This document shows positions 36,830 through 51,400 of a DNA stretch of 64,000 nt, in pieces. A model generated the notes under the pieces. That model was not told the DNA's origin and did not search any database. It saw only the letters and a list, made by a program, of their open reading frames with translations. The first letter of the stretch is position 1. Each line of letters starts with the position of its first letter. Source of the stretch: Hippasteria phrygiana (lineage: Eukaryota > Echinodermata > Asteroidea > Valvatida > Goniasteridae); contig JAZGUH010000144.1 of NCBI GenBank assembly GCA_037893225.1, positions 1-64,000 on the forward strand, read 5' to 3'. Both the position numbers and the translations under genes were made by a program.

Positions 36830-39381
36830 ATGAATGAGTAAAGCAAGTCCATACCCCAGGGAATTTGACAGGCATGGAGCAATAAATAAAAGGTAATCTG
36901 CACACAGATGGTGGCCGGGAAGAAAATAAACATTGCGAGGTTTGAATTTTCTCCACAAGTGTTAACTCTAAGAAGCCGCCGATAATTGCAAGATGTAGCG
37001 CCAGATCTAAGCTATCCATACATGTCAAAATTACTGAATTTGGTTGATATTTCATGCAATTATGAATGAGTAAAGCAAGTCCATACCCCAGGGAATTTGA
37101 CATGCATGGAGCAATAAATAGACGGTAACATGTACACAGATGTTGGCCGGAAAGAAAATAAACATTGCGAGGTTTGAATTTTCTCCACAAGTTTTAACTC
37201 TAAGAAGCCGCCGATAATTGCAACATGTAGCGCCAGATCTAAGCTATCCATACATGTCAAAATTACTGAATTTGGTTGATATTTCATGCAATTATGAATG
37301 AGTAAAGCAAGTCCATACCCCAGGGAATGTGACATGCATGGAGCAATAAATAGACGGTAACATGTACACAGATGTTGGCCGGAAAGAAAATAAACATTGC
37401 GAGGTTTTAATTTTCTCCACACGTTTTAACTCTAAGAAGCCGCCGATAATTGCAACATGTAGCGCCAGATCTAAGCTATCCATACATGTCAAAATTACTG
37501 AATTTGGTTGATATTTCATGCAATTATGAATGAGTAAAGCAAGTCCATACCCCAGGGAATTTGACAGGCATGGAGCAATAAATAAAAGGTAATCTGCACA
37601 CAGATGGTGGCCGGGAAGAAAATAAACATTGCGAGGTTTGAATTTTCTCCACAAGTGTTAACTCTAAGAAGCCGCCGATAATTGCAAGATGTAGCGCCAG
37701 ATCTAAGCTATCCATACATGTCAAAATTACTGAATTTGGTTGATATTTCATGCAATTATGAATGAGTAAAGCAAGTCCATACCCCAGGGAATTTGACATG
37801 CATGGAGCAATAAATAGACGGTAACATGTACACAGATGTTGGCCGGAAAGAAAATAAACATTGCGAGGTTTGAATTTTCTCCACAAGTTTTAACTCTAAG
37901 AAGCCGCCGATAATTGCAACATGTAGCGCCAGATCTAAGCTATCCATACATGTCAAAATTACTGAATTTGGTTGATATTTCATGCAATTATGAATGAGTA
38001 AAGCAAGTCCATACCCCAGGGAATGTGACATGCATGGAGCAATAAATAGACGGTAACATGTACACAGATGTTGGCCGGAAAGAAAATAAACATTGCGAGG
38101 TTTGAATTTTCTCCACACGTTTTAACTCTAAGAAGCCGCCGATAATTGCAACATGTAGCGCCAGATCTAAGCTATCCATACATGTCAAAATTACTGAATT
38201 TGGTTGATATTTCATGCAATTATGAATGAGTAAAGCAAGTCCATACCCCAGGGAATTTGACAGGCATGGAGCAATAAATAAAAGGTAATCTGCACACAGA
38301 TGGTGGCCGGGAAGAAAATAAACATTGCGAGGTTTGAATTTTCTCCACAAGTTTTAACTCTAAGAAGCCGCCGATAATTGCAACATGTAGCGCCAGATCT
38401 AAGCTATCCATACATGTCAAAATTACTGAATTTGGTTAATATTTCATGCAATTATGAATGAGTAAAGCAAGTCCATACCCCAGGGAATTTGACAGGCATG
38501 GAGCAATAAATAGACGGTAATCTGCACACAGATGGTGGCCGGGAAGAAAATAAACATTGCGAGGTTTGCATTTTCTCCACAAGTTTTAACTCTAAGAAGC
38601 CGCCGATAATTGCAACATGTAGCGCCAGATCTAAGCTATCCATACATGTCAAAATTACTGAATTTGGTTGATATTTCATGCAATTATGAATGAGTAAAGC
38701 AAGTCCATACCCCAGGGAATTTGACAGGCATGGAGCAATAAATAGAAGGTAATATGCACACAGATGTTGGCCGGAAAGAAAATAAACATTGCGAGGTTTG
38801 AATTTTCTCCACAAGTTTTAACTCTAGGAAGCCGCCGATGATTGCAACATGTAGCGCCAGATCTAAGCTATCCATACATGTCAAAATTACTGCATTTGGT
38901 TGATATTTCATGCAATTATGAATGAATAAAGCAAGTCCATACCCCAGGGAATTTGACATGCATGGAGCAATAAATAGACGGTAACATGTACACAGATGTT
39001 GCCCGGAAAGAAAATAAACATTGCGAGGTTTGAATTTTCTCCACAAGTTTTAACTCTAAGAAGCCGCCGATAATTGCAACATGTAGCGCCAGATCTAAGC
39101 TATCCATACATGTCAAAATTACTGAATTTGGTTGATATTTCATGCAATTATGAATGAGTAAAGCAAGTCCATACCCCAGGGAATTTGACAGGCATGGAGC
39201 AATAAATAAAAGGTAATCTGCACACAGATGGTGGCCGGGAAGAAAATAAACATTGCGAGGTTTGAATTTTCTCCACAAGTGTTAACTCTAAGAAGCCGCC
39301 GATAATTGCAAGATGTAGCGCCAGATCTAAGCTATCCATACATGTCAAAATTACTGAATTTGGTTGATATTTCATGCAATT
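36830..39381. repeat. Array segment 8: second copy of B C D B C D E F G H1 B
   Basis: Eleven monomers match 15025-17576 in type and order, 21805 bp away (94 units minus the three single-base deletions in between). Private changes in this copy include g115t at 37408 and g85c at 39002. Confidence 0.88.
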
Positions 39382-41237
39382 ATGAATGAGTAAAGCAAGT
39401 CCATACCCCAGGGAATTTGACATGCATGGAGCAATAAATAGACGGTAACATGTACACAGATGTTGGCCGGAAAGAAAATAAACATTGCGAGGTTTGAATT
39501 TTCTCCACAAGTTTTAACTCTAAGAAGCCGCCGATAATTGCAACATGTAGCGCCAGATCTAAGCTATCCATACATGTCAAAATTACTGAATTTGGTTGAT
39601 ATTTCATGCAATTATGAATGAGTAAAGCAAGTCCATACCCCAGGGAATTTGACAGGCATGGAGCAATAAATAAAAGGTAATCTGCACACAGATGGTGGCC
39701 GGGAAGAAAATAAACATTGCGAGGTTTGAATTTTCTCCACAAGTTTTAACTCTAAGAAGCCGCCGATAATTGCAACATGTAGCGCCAGATCTAAGCTATC
39801 CATACATGTCAAAATTACTGAATTTGGTTGATATTTCATGCAATTATGAATGAGTAAAGCAAGTCCATACCCCAGGGAATTTGACAGGCATGGAGCAATA
39901 AATAAAAGGTAATCTGCACACAGATGGTGGCCGGGAAGAAAATAAACATTGCGAGGTTTGAATTTTCTCCACAAGTGTTAACTCTAAGAAGCCGCCGATA
40001 ATTGCAAGATGTAGCGCCAGATCTAAGCTATCCATACATGTCAAAATTACTGAATTTGGTTGATATTTCATGCAATTATGAATGAGTAAAGCAAGTCCAT
40101 ACCCCAGGGAATTTGACATGCATGGAGCAATAAATAGACGGTAACATGTACACAGATGTTGGCCGGAAAGAAAATAAACATTGCGAGGTTTGAATTTTCT
40201 CCACAAGTTTTAACTCTAAGAAGCCGCCGATAATTGCAACATGTAGCGCCAGATCTAAGCTATCCATACATGTCAAAATTACTGAATTTGGTTGATATTT
40301 CATGCAATTATGAATGAGTAAAGCAAGTCCATACCCCAGGGAATTTGACATGCATGGAGCAATAAATAGACGGTAACATGTACACAGATGTTGGCCGGAA
40401 AGAAAATAAACATTGCGAGGTTTGAATTTTCTCCACAAGTTTTAACTCTAAGAAGCCGCCGATAATTGCAACATGTAGCGCCAGATCTAAGCTATCCATA
40501 CATGTCAAAATTACTGAATTTGGTTGATATTTCATGCAATTATGAATGAGTAAAGCAAGTCCATACCCCAGGGAATTTGACAGGCATGGAGCAATAAATA
40601 AAAGGTAATCTGCACACAGATGGTGGCCGGGAAGAAAATAAACATTGCGAGGTTTGAATTTTCTCCACAAGTTTTAACTCTAAGAAGCCGCCGATAATTG
40701 CAACATGTAGCGCCAGATCTAAGCTATCCATACATGTCAAAATTACTGAATTTGGTTGATATTTCATGCAATTATGAATGAGTAAAGCAAGTCCATACCC
40801 CAGGGAATTTGACAGGCATGGAGCAATAAATAAAAGGTAATCTGCACACAGATGGTGGCCGGGAAGAAAATAAACATTGCGAGGTTTGAATTTTCTCCAC
40901 AAGTGTTAACTCTAAGAAGCCGCCGATAATTGCAAGATGTAGCGCCAGATCTAAGCTATCCATACATGTCAAAATTACTGAATTTGGTTGATATTTCATG
41001 CAATTATGAATGAGTAAAGCAAGTCCATACCCCAGGGAATTTGACATGCATGGAGCAATAAATAGACGGTAACATGTACACAGATGTTGGCCGGAAAGAA
41101 AATAAACATTGCGAGGTTTGAATTTTCTCCACAAGTTTTAACTCTAAGAAGCCGCCGATAATTGCAACATGTAGCGCCAGATCTAAGCTATCCATACATG
41201 TCAAAATTACTGAATTTGGTTGATATTTCATGCAATT
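39382..41237. repeat. Tandem duplication of C E2 B C (928 bp)
   Basis: C E2 B C at 39382-40309 is followed by the same order at 40310-41237, which creates a rare C-C neighbour pair at 40078/40310. Apart from single E2 units at 877, 48894 and 54926, this is where E2 occurs. Confidence 0.85.
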
Positions 41238-44200
41238 ATGAATGAGTAAAGCAAGTCCATACCCCAGGGAATTTGACAGGCATGGAGCAATAAATAAAAG
41301 GTAATCTGCACACAGATGGTGGCCGGGAAGAAAATAAACATTGCGAGGTTTGAATTTTCTCCACAAGTGTTAACTCTAAGAAGCCGCCGATAATTGCAAG
41401 ATGTAGCGCCAGATCTAAGCTATCCATACATGTCAAAATTACTGAATTTGGTTGATATTTCATGCAATTATGAATGAGTAAAGCAAGTCCATACCCTAGG
41501 GAATTTGACATGCATGGAGCAATAAATAGACGGTAACATGTACACAGATGTTGGCCGGAAAGAAAATAAACATTGCGAGGTTTGAATTTTCTCCACAAGT
41601 TTTAACTCTAAGAAGCCGCCGATAATTGCAACATGTAGCGCCAGATCTAAGCTATCCATACATGTCAAAATTACTGAATTTGGTTGATATTTCATGCAAT
41701 TATGAATGAGTAAAGCAAGTCCATACCCCAGGGAATTTGACAGGCATGGAGCAATAAATAAAAGGTAATCTGCACACAGATGGTGGCCGGGAAGAAAATA
41801 AACATTGCGAGGTTTGAATTTTCTCCACAAGTGTTAACTCTAAGAAGCCGCCGATAATTGCAAGATGTAGCGCCAGATCTAAGCTATCCATACATGTCAA
41901 AATTACTGAATTTGGTTGATATTTCATGCAATTATGAATGAGTAAAGCAAGTCCATACCCCAGGGAATTTGACATGCATGGAGCAATAAATAGACGGTAA
42001 CATGTACACAGATGTTGGCCGGAAAGAAAATAAACATTGCGAGGTTTGAATTTTCTCCACAAGTTTTAACTCTAAGAAGCCGCCGATAATTGCAACATGT
42101 AGCGCCAGATCTAAGCTATCCATACATGTCAAAATTACTGAATTTGGTTGATATTTCATGCAATTATGAATGAGTAAAGCAAGTCCATACCCCAGGGAAT
42201 GTGACATGCATGGAGCAATAAATAGACGGTAACATGTACACAGATGTTGGCCGGAAAGAAAATAAACATTGCGAGGTTTGAATTTTCTCCACACGTTTTA
42301 ACTCTAAGAAGCCGCCGATAATTGCAACATGTAGCGCCAGATCTAAGCTATCCATACATGTCAAAATTACTGAATTTGGTTGATATTTCATGCAATTATG
42401 AATGAGTAAAGCAAGTCCATACCCCAGGGAATGTGACATGCATGGAGCAATAAATAGACGGTAACATGTACACAGATGTTGGCCGGAAAGAAAATAAACA
42501 TTGCGAGGTTTGAATTTTCTCCACACGTTTTAACTCTAAGAAGCCGCCGATAATTGCAACATGTAGCGCCAGATCTAAGCTATCCATACATGTCAAAATT
42601 ACTGAATTTGGTTGATATTTCATGCAATTATGAATGAGTAAAGCAAGTCCATACCCCAGGGAATTTGACAGGCATGGAGCAATAAATAAAAGGTAATCTG
42701 CACACAGATGGTGGCCGGGAAGAAAATAAACATTGCGAGGTTTGAATTTTCTCCACAAGTGTTAACTCTAAGAAGCCGCCGATAATTGCAAGATGTAGCG
42801 CCAGATCTAAGCTATCCATACATGTCAAAATTACTGAATTTGGTTGATATTTCATGCAATTATGAATGAGTAAAGCAAGTCCATACCCCAGGGAATTTGA
42901 CATGCATGGAGCAATAAATAGACGGTAACATGTACACAGATGTTGGCCGGAAAGAAAATAAACATTGCGAGGTTTGAATTTTCTCCACAAGTTTTAACTC
43001 TAAGAAGCCGCCGATAATTGCAACATGTAGCGCCAGATCTAAGCTATCCATACATGTCAAAATTACTGAATTTGGTTGATATTTCATGCAATTATGAATG
43101 AGTAAAGCAAGTCCATACCCCAGGGAATTTGACAGGCATGGAGCAATAAATAAAAGGTAATCTGCACACAGATGGTGGCCGGGAAGAAAATAAACATTGC
43201 GAGGTTTGAATTTTCTCCACAAGTGTTAACTCTAAGAAGCCGCCGATAATTGCAAGATGTAGCGCCAGATCTAAGCTATCCATACATGTCAAAATTACTG
43301 AATTTGGTTGATATTTCATGCAATTATGAATGAGTAAAGCAAGTCCATACCCTAGGGAATTTGACATGCATGGAGCAATAAATAGACGGTAACATGTACA
43401 CAGATGTTGGCCGGAAAGAAAATAAACATTGCGAGGTTTGAATTTTCTCCACAAGTTTTAACTCTAAGAAGCCGCCGATAATTGCAACATGTAGCGCCAG
43501 ATCTAAGCTATCCATACATGTCAAAATTACTGAATTTGGTTGATATTTCATGCAATTATGAATGAGTAAAGCAAGTCCATACCCCAGGGAATTTGACAGG
43601 CATGGAGCAATAAATAAAAGGTAATCTGCACACAGATGGTGGCCGGGAAGAAAATAAACATTGCGAGGTTTGAATTTTCTCCACAAGTGTTAACTCTAAG
43701 AAGCCGCCGATAATTGCAAGATGTAGCGCCAGATCTAAGCTATCCATACATGTCAAAATTACTGAATTTGGTTGATATTTCATGCAATTATGAATGAGTA
43801 AAGCAAGTCCATACCCCAGGGAATTTGACATGCATGGAGCAATAAATAGACGGTAACATGTACACAGATGTTGGCCGGAAAGAAAATAAACATTGCGAGG
43901 TTTGAATTTTCTCCACAAGTTTTAACTCTAAGAAGCCGCCGATAATTGCAACATGTAGCGCCAGATCTAAGCTATCCATACATGTCAAAATTACTGAATT
44001 TGGTTGATATTTCATGCAATTATGAATGAGTAAAGCAAGTCCATACCCCAGGGAATGTGACATGCATGGAGCAATAAATAGACGGTAACATGTACACAGA
44101 TGTTGGCCGGAAAGAAAATAAACATTGCGAGGTTTGAATTTTCTCCACACGTTTTAACTCTAAGAAGCCGCCGATAATTGCAACATGTAGCGCCAGATCT

Positions 44201-44949
44201 AAGCTATCCATACATGTCAAAATTACTGAATTTGGTTGATATTTCATGCAATTATGAATGAGTAAAGCAAGTCCATACCCCAGGGAATGTGACATGCATG
44301 GAGCAATAAATAGACGGTAACATGTACACAGATGTTGGCCGGAAAGAAAATAAACATTGCGAGGTTTGAATTTTCTCCACAAGTTTTAACTCTAAGAAGC
44401 CGCCGATAATTGCAACATGTAGCGCCAGATCTAAGCTATCCATACATGTCAAAATTACTGAATTTGGTTGATATTTCATGCAATTATGAATGAGTAAAGC
44501 AAGTCCATACCCCAGGGAATTTGACAGGCATGGAGCAATAAATAAAAGGTAATCTGCACACAGATGGTGGCCGGGAAGAAAATAAACATTGCGAGGTTTG
44601 AATTTTCTCCACAAGTGTTAACTCTAAGAAGCCGCCGATAATTGCAAGATGTAGCGCCAGATCTAAGCTATCCATACATGTCAAAATTACTGAATTTGGT
44701 TGATATTTCATGCAATTATGAATGAGTAAAGCAAGTCCATACCCCAGGGAATTTGACATGCATGGAGCAATAAATAGACGGTAACATGTACACAGATGTT
44801 GGCCGGAAAGAAAATAAACATTGCGAGGTTTGAATTTTCTCCACAAGTTTTAACTCTAAGAAGCCGCCGATAATTGCAACATGTAGCGCCAGATCTAAGC
44901 TATCCATACATGTCAAAATTACTGAATTTGGTTGATATTTCATGCAATT
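41238..44949. repeat. Tandem duplication of an 8-monomer block (1856 bp)
   Basis: B A B C D D B C at 41238-43093 is followed by B A B C D D2 B C at 43094-44949. The only type difference is the sixth unit: D at 42398 and D2 at 44254, which lacks a129c. Confidence 0.85.
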
Positions 44950-47269
44950 ATGAATGAGTAAAGCAAGTCCATACCCCAGGGAATGTGACATGCATGGAGC
45001 AATAAATAGACGGTAACATGTACACAGATGTTGGCCGGAAAGAAAATAAACATTGCGAGGTTTGAATTTTCTCCACACGTTTTAACTCTAAGAAGCCGCC
45101 GATAATTGCAACATGTAGCGCCAGATCTAAGCTATCCATACATGTCAAAATTACTGAATTTGGTTGATATTTCATGCAATTATGAATGAGTAAAGCAAGT
45201 CCATACCCCAGGGAATGTGACATGCATGGAGCAATAAATAGACGGTAACATGTACACAGATGTTGGCCGGAAAGAAAATAAACATTGCGAGGTTTGAATT
45301 TTCTCCACAAGTTTTAACTCTAAGAAGCCGCCGATAATTGCAACATGTAGCGCCAGATCTAAGCTATCCATACATGTCAAAATTACTGAATTTGGTTGAT
45401 ATTTCATGCAATTATGAATGAGTAAAGCAAGTCCATACCCCAGGGAATTTGACAGGCATGGAGCAATAAATAAAAGGTAATCTGCACACAGATGGTGGCC
45501 GGGAAGAAAATAAACATTGCGAGGTTTGAATTTTCTCCACAAGTGTTAACTCTAAGAAGCCGCCGATAATTGCAAGATGTAGCGCCAGATCTAAGCTATC
45601 CATACATGTCAAAATTACTGAATTTGGTTGATATTTCATGCAATTATGAATGAGTAAAGCAAGTCCATACCCCAGGGAATTTGACATGCATGGAGCAATA
45701 AATAGACGGTAACATGTACACAGATGTTGGCCGGAAAGAAAATAAACATTGCGAGGTTTGAATTTTCTCCACAAGTTTTAACTCTAAGAAGCCGCCGATA
45801 ATTGCAACATGTAGCGCCAGATCTAAGCTATCCATACATGTCAAAATTACTGAATTTGGTTGATATTTCATGCAATTATGAATGAGTAAAGCAAGTCCAT
45901 ACCCCAGGGAATGTGACATGCATGGAGCAATAAATAGACGGTAACATGTACACAGATGTTGGCCGGAAAGAAAATAAACATTGCGAGGTTTGAATTTTCT
46001 CCACACGTTTTAACTCTAAGAAGCCGCCGATAATTGCAACATGTAGCGCCAGATCTAAGCTATCCATACATGTCAAAATTACAGAATTTGGTTGATATTT
46101 CATGCAATTATGAATGAGTAAAGCAAGTCCATACCCCAGGGAATTTGACATGCATGGAGCAATAAATAGACGGTAACATGTACACAGATGTTGGCCGGAA
46201 AGAAAATAAACATTGCGAGGTTTGAATTTTCTCCACAAGTTTTAACTCTAAGAAGCCGCCGATAATTGCAACATGTAGCGCCAGATCTAAGCTATCCATA
46301 CATGTCAAAATTACTGAATTTGGTTGATATTTCATGCAATTATGAATGAGTAAAGCAAGTCCATACCCCAGGGAATTTGACAGGCATGGAGCAATAAATA
46401 AAAGGTAATCTGCACACAGATGGTGGCCGGGAAGAAAATAAACATTGCGAGGTTTGAATTTTCTCCACAAGTGTTAACTCTAAGAAGCCGCCGATAATTG
46501 CAAGATGTAGCGCCAGATCTAAGCTATCCATACATGTCAAAATTACTGAATTTGGTTGATATTTCATGCAATTATGAATGAGTAAAGCAAGTCCATACCC
46601 CAGGGAATTTGACATGCATGGAGCAATAAATAGACGGTAACATGTACACAGATGTTGGCCGGAAAGAAAATAAACATTGCGAGGTTTGAATTTTCTCCAC
46701 AAGTTTTAACTCTAAGAAGCCGCCGATAATTGCAACATGTAGCGCCAGATCTAAGCTATCCATACATGTCAAAATTACTGAATTTGGTTGATATTTCATG
46801 CAATTATGAATGAGTAAAGCAAGTCCATACCCCAGGGAATGTGACATGCATGGAGCAATAAATAGACGGTAACATGTACACAGATGTTGGCCGGAAAGAA
46901 AATAAACATTGCGAGGTTTGAATTTTCTCCACACGTTTTAACTCTAAGAAGCCGCCGATAATTGCAACATGTAGCGCCAGATCTAAGCTATCCATACATG
47001 TCAAAATTACTGAATTTGGTTGATATTTCATGCAATTATGAATGAGTAAAGCAAGTCCATACCCCAGGGAATGTGACATGCATGGAGCAATAAATAGACG
47101 GTAACATGTACACAGATGTTGGCCGGAAAGAAAATAAACATTGCGAGGTTTGAATTTTCTCCACACGTTTTAACTCTAAGAAGCCGCCGATAATTGCAAC
47201 ATGTAGCGCCAGATCTAAGCTATCCATACATGTCAAAATTACTGCATTTGGTTGATATTTCATGCAATT
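43558..47269. repeat. Four consecutive copies of a 4-monomer higher-order unit (928 bp)
   Basis: B C D D2 (43558), B C D D2 (44486), B C D C (45414) and B C D X (46342) are four tandem 928-bp units, 3712 bp in all, overlapping the end of the 8-monomer duplication. The fourth position varies: D2 twice, C at 46110, and a D/G chimera at 47038. The D at 45878 has a unique t206a at 46083. Confidence 0.88.
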
Positions 47270-48429
47270 ATGAATGAATAAAGCAAGTCCATACCCCAGG
47301 GAATTTGACATGCATGGAGCAATAAATAGACGGTAACATGTACACAGATGTTGGCCGGAAAGAAAATAAACATTGCGAGGTTTGAATTTTCTCCACAAGT
47401 TTTAACTCTAAGAAGCCGCCGATAATTGCAACATGTAGCGCCAGATCTAAGCTATCCATACATGTCAAAATTACTGAATTTGGTTGATATTTCATGCAAT
47501 TATGAATGAGTAAAGCAAGTCCATACCCCAGGGAATTTGACAGGCATGGAGCAATAAATAAAAGGTAATCTGCACACAGATGGTGGCCGGGAAGAAAATA
47601 AACATTGCGAGGTTTGAATTTTCTCCACAAGTGTTAACTCTAAGAAGCCGCCGATAATTGCAAGATGTAGCGCCAGATCTAAGCTATCCATACATGTCAA
47701 AATTACTGAATTTGGTTGATATTTCATGCAATTATGAATGAGTAAAGCAAGTCCATACCCCAGGGAATTTGACATGCATGGAGCAATAAATAGACGGTAA
47801 CATGTACACAGATGTTGGCCGGAAAGAAAATAAACATTGCGAGGTTTGAATTTTCTCCACACGTTTTAACTCTAAGAAGCCGCCGATAATTGCAACATGT
47901 AGCGCCAGATCTAAGCTATCCATACATGTCAAAATTACTGAATTTGGTTGATATTTCATGCAATTATGAATGAGTAAAGCAAGTCCATACCCCAGGGAAT
48001 TTGACAGGCATGGAGCAATAAATAAAAGGTAATATGCACACAGATGTTGGCCGGAAAGAAAATAAACATTGCGAGGTTTGAATTTTCTCCACAAGTTTTA
48101 ACTCTAGGAAGCCGCCGATGATTGCAACATGTAGCGCCAGATCTAAGCTATCCATACATGTCAAAATTACTGCATTTGGTTGATATTTCATGCAATTATG
48201 AATGAATAAAGCAAGTCCATACCCCAGGGAATTTGACAGGCATGGAGCAATAAATAAAAGGTAATCTGCACACAGATGGTGGCCGGGAAGAAAATAAACA
48301 TTGCGAGGTTTGAATTTTCTCCACAAGTGTTAACTCTAAGAAGCCGCCGATAATTGCAAGATGTAGCGCCAGATCTAAGCTATCCATACATGTCAAAATT
48401 ACTGAATTTGGTTGATATTTCATGCAATT
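47038..48429. repeat. Cluster of chimeric monomers
   Basis: M203 (47038) is D on the left (t36g, a129c) and ends 'tgcattt' like G, with the exchange between 47192 and 47245. M206 (47734) is C on the left with a129c. M207 (47966) is B-like to position 62 and G from 69 on. M208 (48198) starts as H (g9a) and is B from position 42. Units 47270 (H1) and 47502 (B) between them are intact. Four mixed units within 1.4 kb mark repeated exchange or gene conversion. Confidence 0.88.
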
Positions 48430-51400
48430 ATGAATGAGTAAAGCAAGTCCATACCCCAGGGAATTTGACATGCATGGAGCAATAAATAGACGGTAACATG
48501 TACACAGATGTTGGCCGGAAAGAAAATAAACATTGCGAGGTTTGAATTTTCTCCACAAGTTTTAACTCTAAGAAGCCGCCGATAATTGCAACATGTAGCG
48601 CCAGATCTAAGCTATCTATACATGTCAAAATTACTGAATTTGGTAGATATTTCATGCAATTATGAATGAGTAAAGCAAGTCCATACCCCAGGGAATTTGA
48701 CATGCATGGTGCAATAAATAGACGGTAACATGTACACAGATGTTGGCCGGAAAGAAAATAAACATTGCGAGGTTTGAATTTTCTCCACAAGTTTTAACTC
48801 TAAGAAGCCGCCGATAATTGCAACATGTAGCGCCAGATCTAAGCTATCCATACATGTCAAAATTACTGAATTTGGTTGATATTTCATGCAATTATGAATG
48901 AGTAAAGCAAGTCCATACCCCAGGGAATTTGACAGGCATGGAGCAATAAATAAAAGGTAATCTGCACACAGATGGTGGCCGGGAAGAAAATAAACATTGC
49001 GAGGTTTGAATTTTCTCCACAAGTTTTAACTCTAAGAAGCCGCCGATAATTGCAACATGTAGCGCCAGATCTAAGCTATCCATACATGTCAAAATTACTG
49101 AATTTGGTTGATATTTCATGCAATTATGAATGAGTAAAGCAAGTCCATACCCCAGGGAATTTGACAGGCATGGAGCAATAAATAAAAGGTAATCTGCACA
49201 CAGATGGTGGCCGGGAAGAAAATAAACATTGCGAGGTTTGAATTTTCTCCACAAGTGTTAACTCTAAGAAGCCGCCGATAATTGCAAGATGTAGCGCCAG
49301 ATCTAAGCTATCCATACATGTCAAAATTACTGAATTTGGTTGATATTTCATGCAATTATGAATGAGTAAAGCAAGTCCATACCCCAGGGAATTTGACATG
49401 CATGGAGCAATAAATAGACGGTAACATGTACACAGATGTTGGCCGGAAAGAAAATAAACATTGCGAGGTTTGAATTTTCTCCACAAGTTTTAACTCTAAG
49501 AAGCCGCCGATAATTGCAACATGTAGCGCCAGATCTAAGCTATCCATACATGTCAAAATTACTGAATTTGGTTGATATTTCATGCAATTATGAATGAGTA
49601 AAGCAAGTCCATACCCCAGGGAATTTGACAGGCATGGAGCAATAAATAAAAGGTAATCTGCACACAGATGGTGGCCGGGAAGAAAATAAACATTGCGAGG
49701 TTTGAATTTTCTCCACAAGTGTTAACTCTAAGAAGCCGCCGATAATTGCAAGATGTAGCGCCAGATCTAAGCTATCCATACATGTCAAAATTACTGAATT
49801 TGGTTGATATTTCATGCAATTATGAATGAGTAAAGCAAGTCCATACCCTAGGGAATTTGACATGCATGGAGCAATAAATAGACGGTAACATGTACACAGA
49901 TGTTGGCCGGAAAGAAAATAAACATTGCGAGGTTTGAATTTTCTCCACAAGTTTTAACTCTAAGAAGCCGCCGATAATTGCAACATGTAGCGCCAGATCT
50001 AAGCTATCCATACATGTCAAAATTACTGAATTTGGTTGATATTTCATGCAATTATGAATGAGTAAAGCAAGTCCATACCCCAGGGAATTTGACAGGCATG
50101 GAGCAATAAATAAAAGGTAATCTGCACACAGATGGTGGCCGGGAAGAAAATAAACATTGCGAGGTTTGAATTTTCTCCACAAGTGTTAACTCTAAGAAGC
50201 CGCCGATAATTGCAAGATGTAGCGCCAGATCTAAGCTATCCATACATGTCAAAATTACTGAATTTGGTTGATATTTCATGCAATTATGAATGAGTAAAGC
50301 AAGTCCATACCCCAGGGAATTTGACATGCATGGAGCAATAAATAGACGGTAACATGTACACAGATGTTGGCCGGAAAGAAAATAAACATTGCGAGGTTTG
50401 AATTTTCTCCACAAGTTTTAACTCTAAGAAGCCGCCGATAATTGCAACATGTAGCGCCAGATCTAAGCTATCCATACATGTCAAAATTACTGAATTTGGT
50501 TGATATTTCATGCAATTATGAATGAGTAAAGCAAGTCCATACCCCAGGGAATGTGACATGCATGGAGCAATAAATAGACGGTAACATGTACACAGATGTT
50601 GGCCGGAAAGAAAATAAACATTGCGAGGTTTGAATTTTCTCCACACGTTTTAACTCTAAGAAGCCGCCGATAATTGCAACATGTAGCGCCAGATCTAAGC
50701 TATCCATACATGTCAAAATTACTGAATTTGGTTGATATTTCATGCAATTATGAATGAGTAAAGCAAGTCCATACCCCAGGGAATGTGACATGCATGGAGC
50801 AATAAATAGACGGTAACATGTACACAGATGTTGGCCGGAAAGAAAATAAACATTGCGAGGTTTGAATTTTCTCCACACGTTTTAACTCTAAGAAGCCGCC
50901 GATAATTGCAACATGTAGCGCCAGATCTAAGCTATCCATACATGTCAAAATTACTGAATTTGGTTGATATTTCATGCAATTATGAATGAGTAAAGCAAGT
51001 CCATACCCCAGGGAATTTGACAGGCATGGAGCAATAAATAAAAGGTAATCTGCACACAGATGGTGGCCGGGAAGAAAATAAACATTGCGAGGTTTGAATT
51101 TTCTCCACAAGTTTTAACTCTAAGAAGCCGCCGATAATTGCAACATGTAGCGCCAGATCTAAGCTATCCATACATGTCAAAATTACTGAATTTGGTTAAT
51201 ATTTCATGCAATTATGAATGAGTAAAGCAAGTCCATACCCCAGGGAATTTGACAGGCATGGAGCAATAAATAGACGGTAATCTGCACACAGATGGTGGCC
51301 GGGAAGAAAATAAACATTGCGAGGTTTGCATTTTCTCCACAAGTTTTAACTCTAAGAAGCCGCCGATAATTGCAACATGTAGCGCCAGATCTAAGCTATC

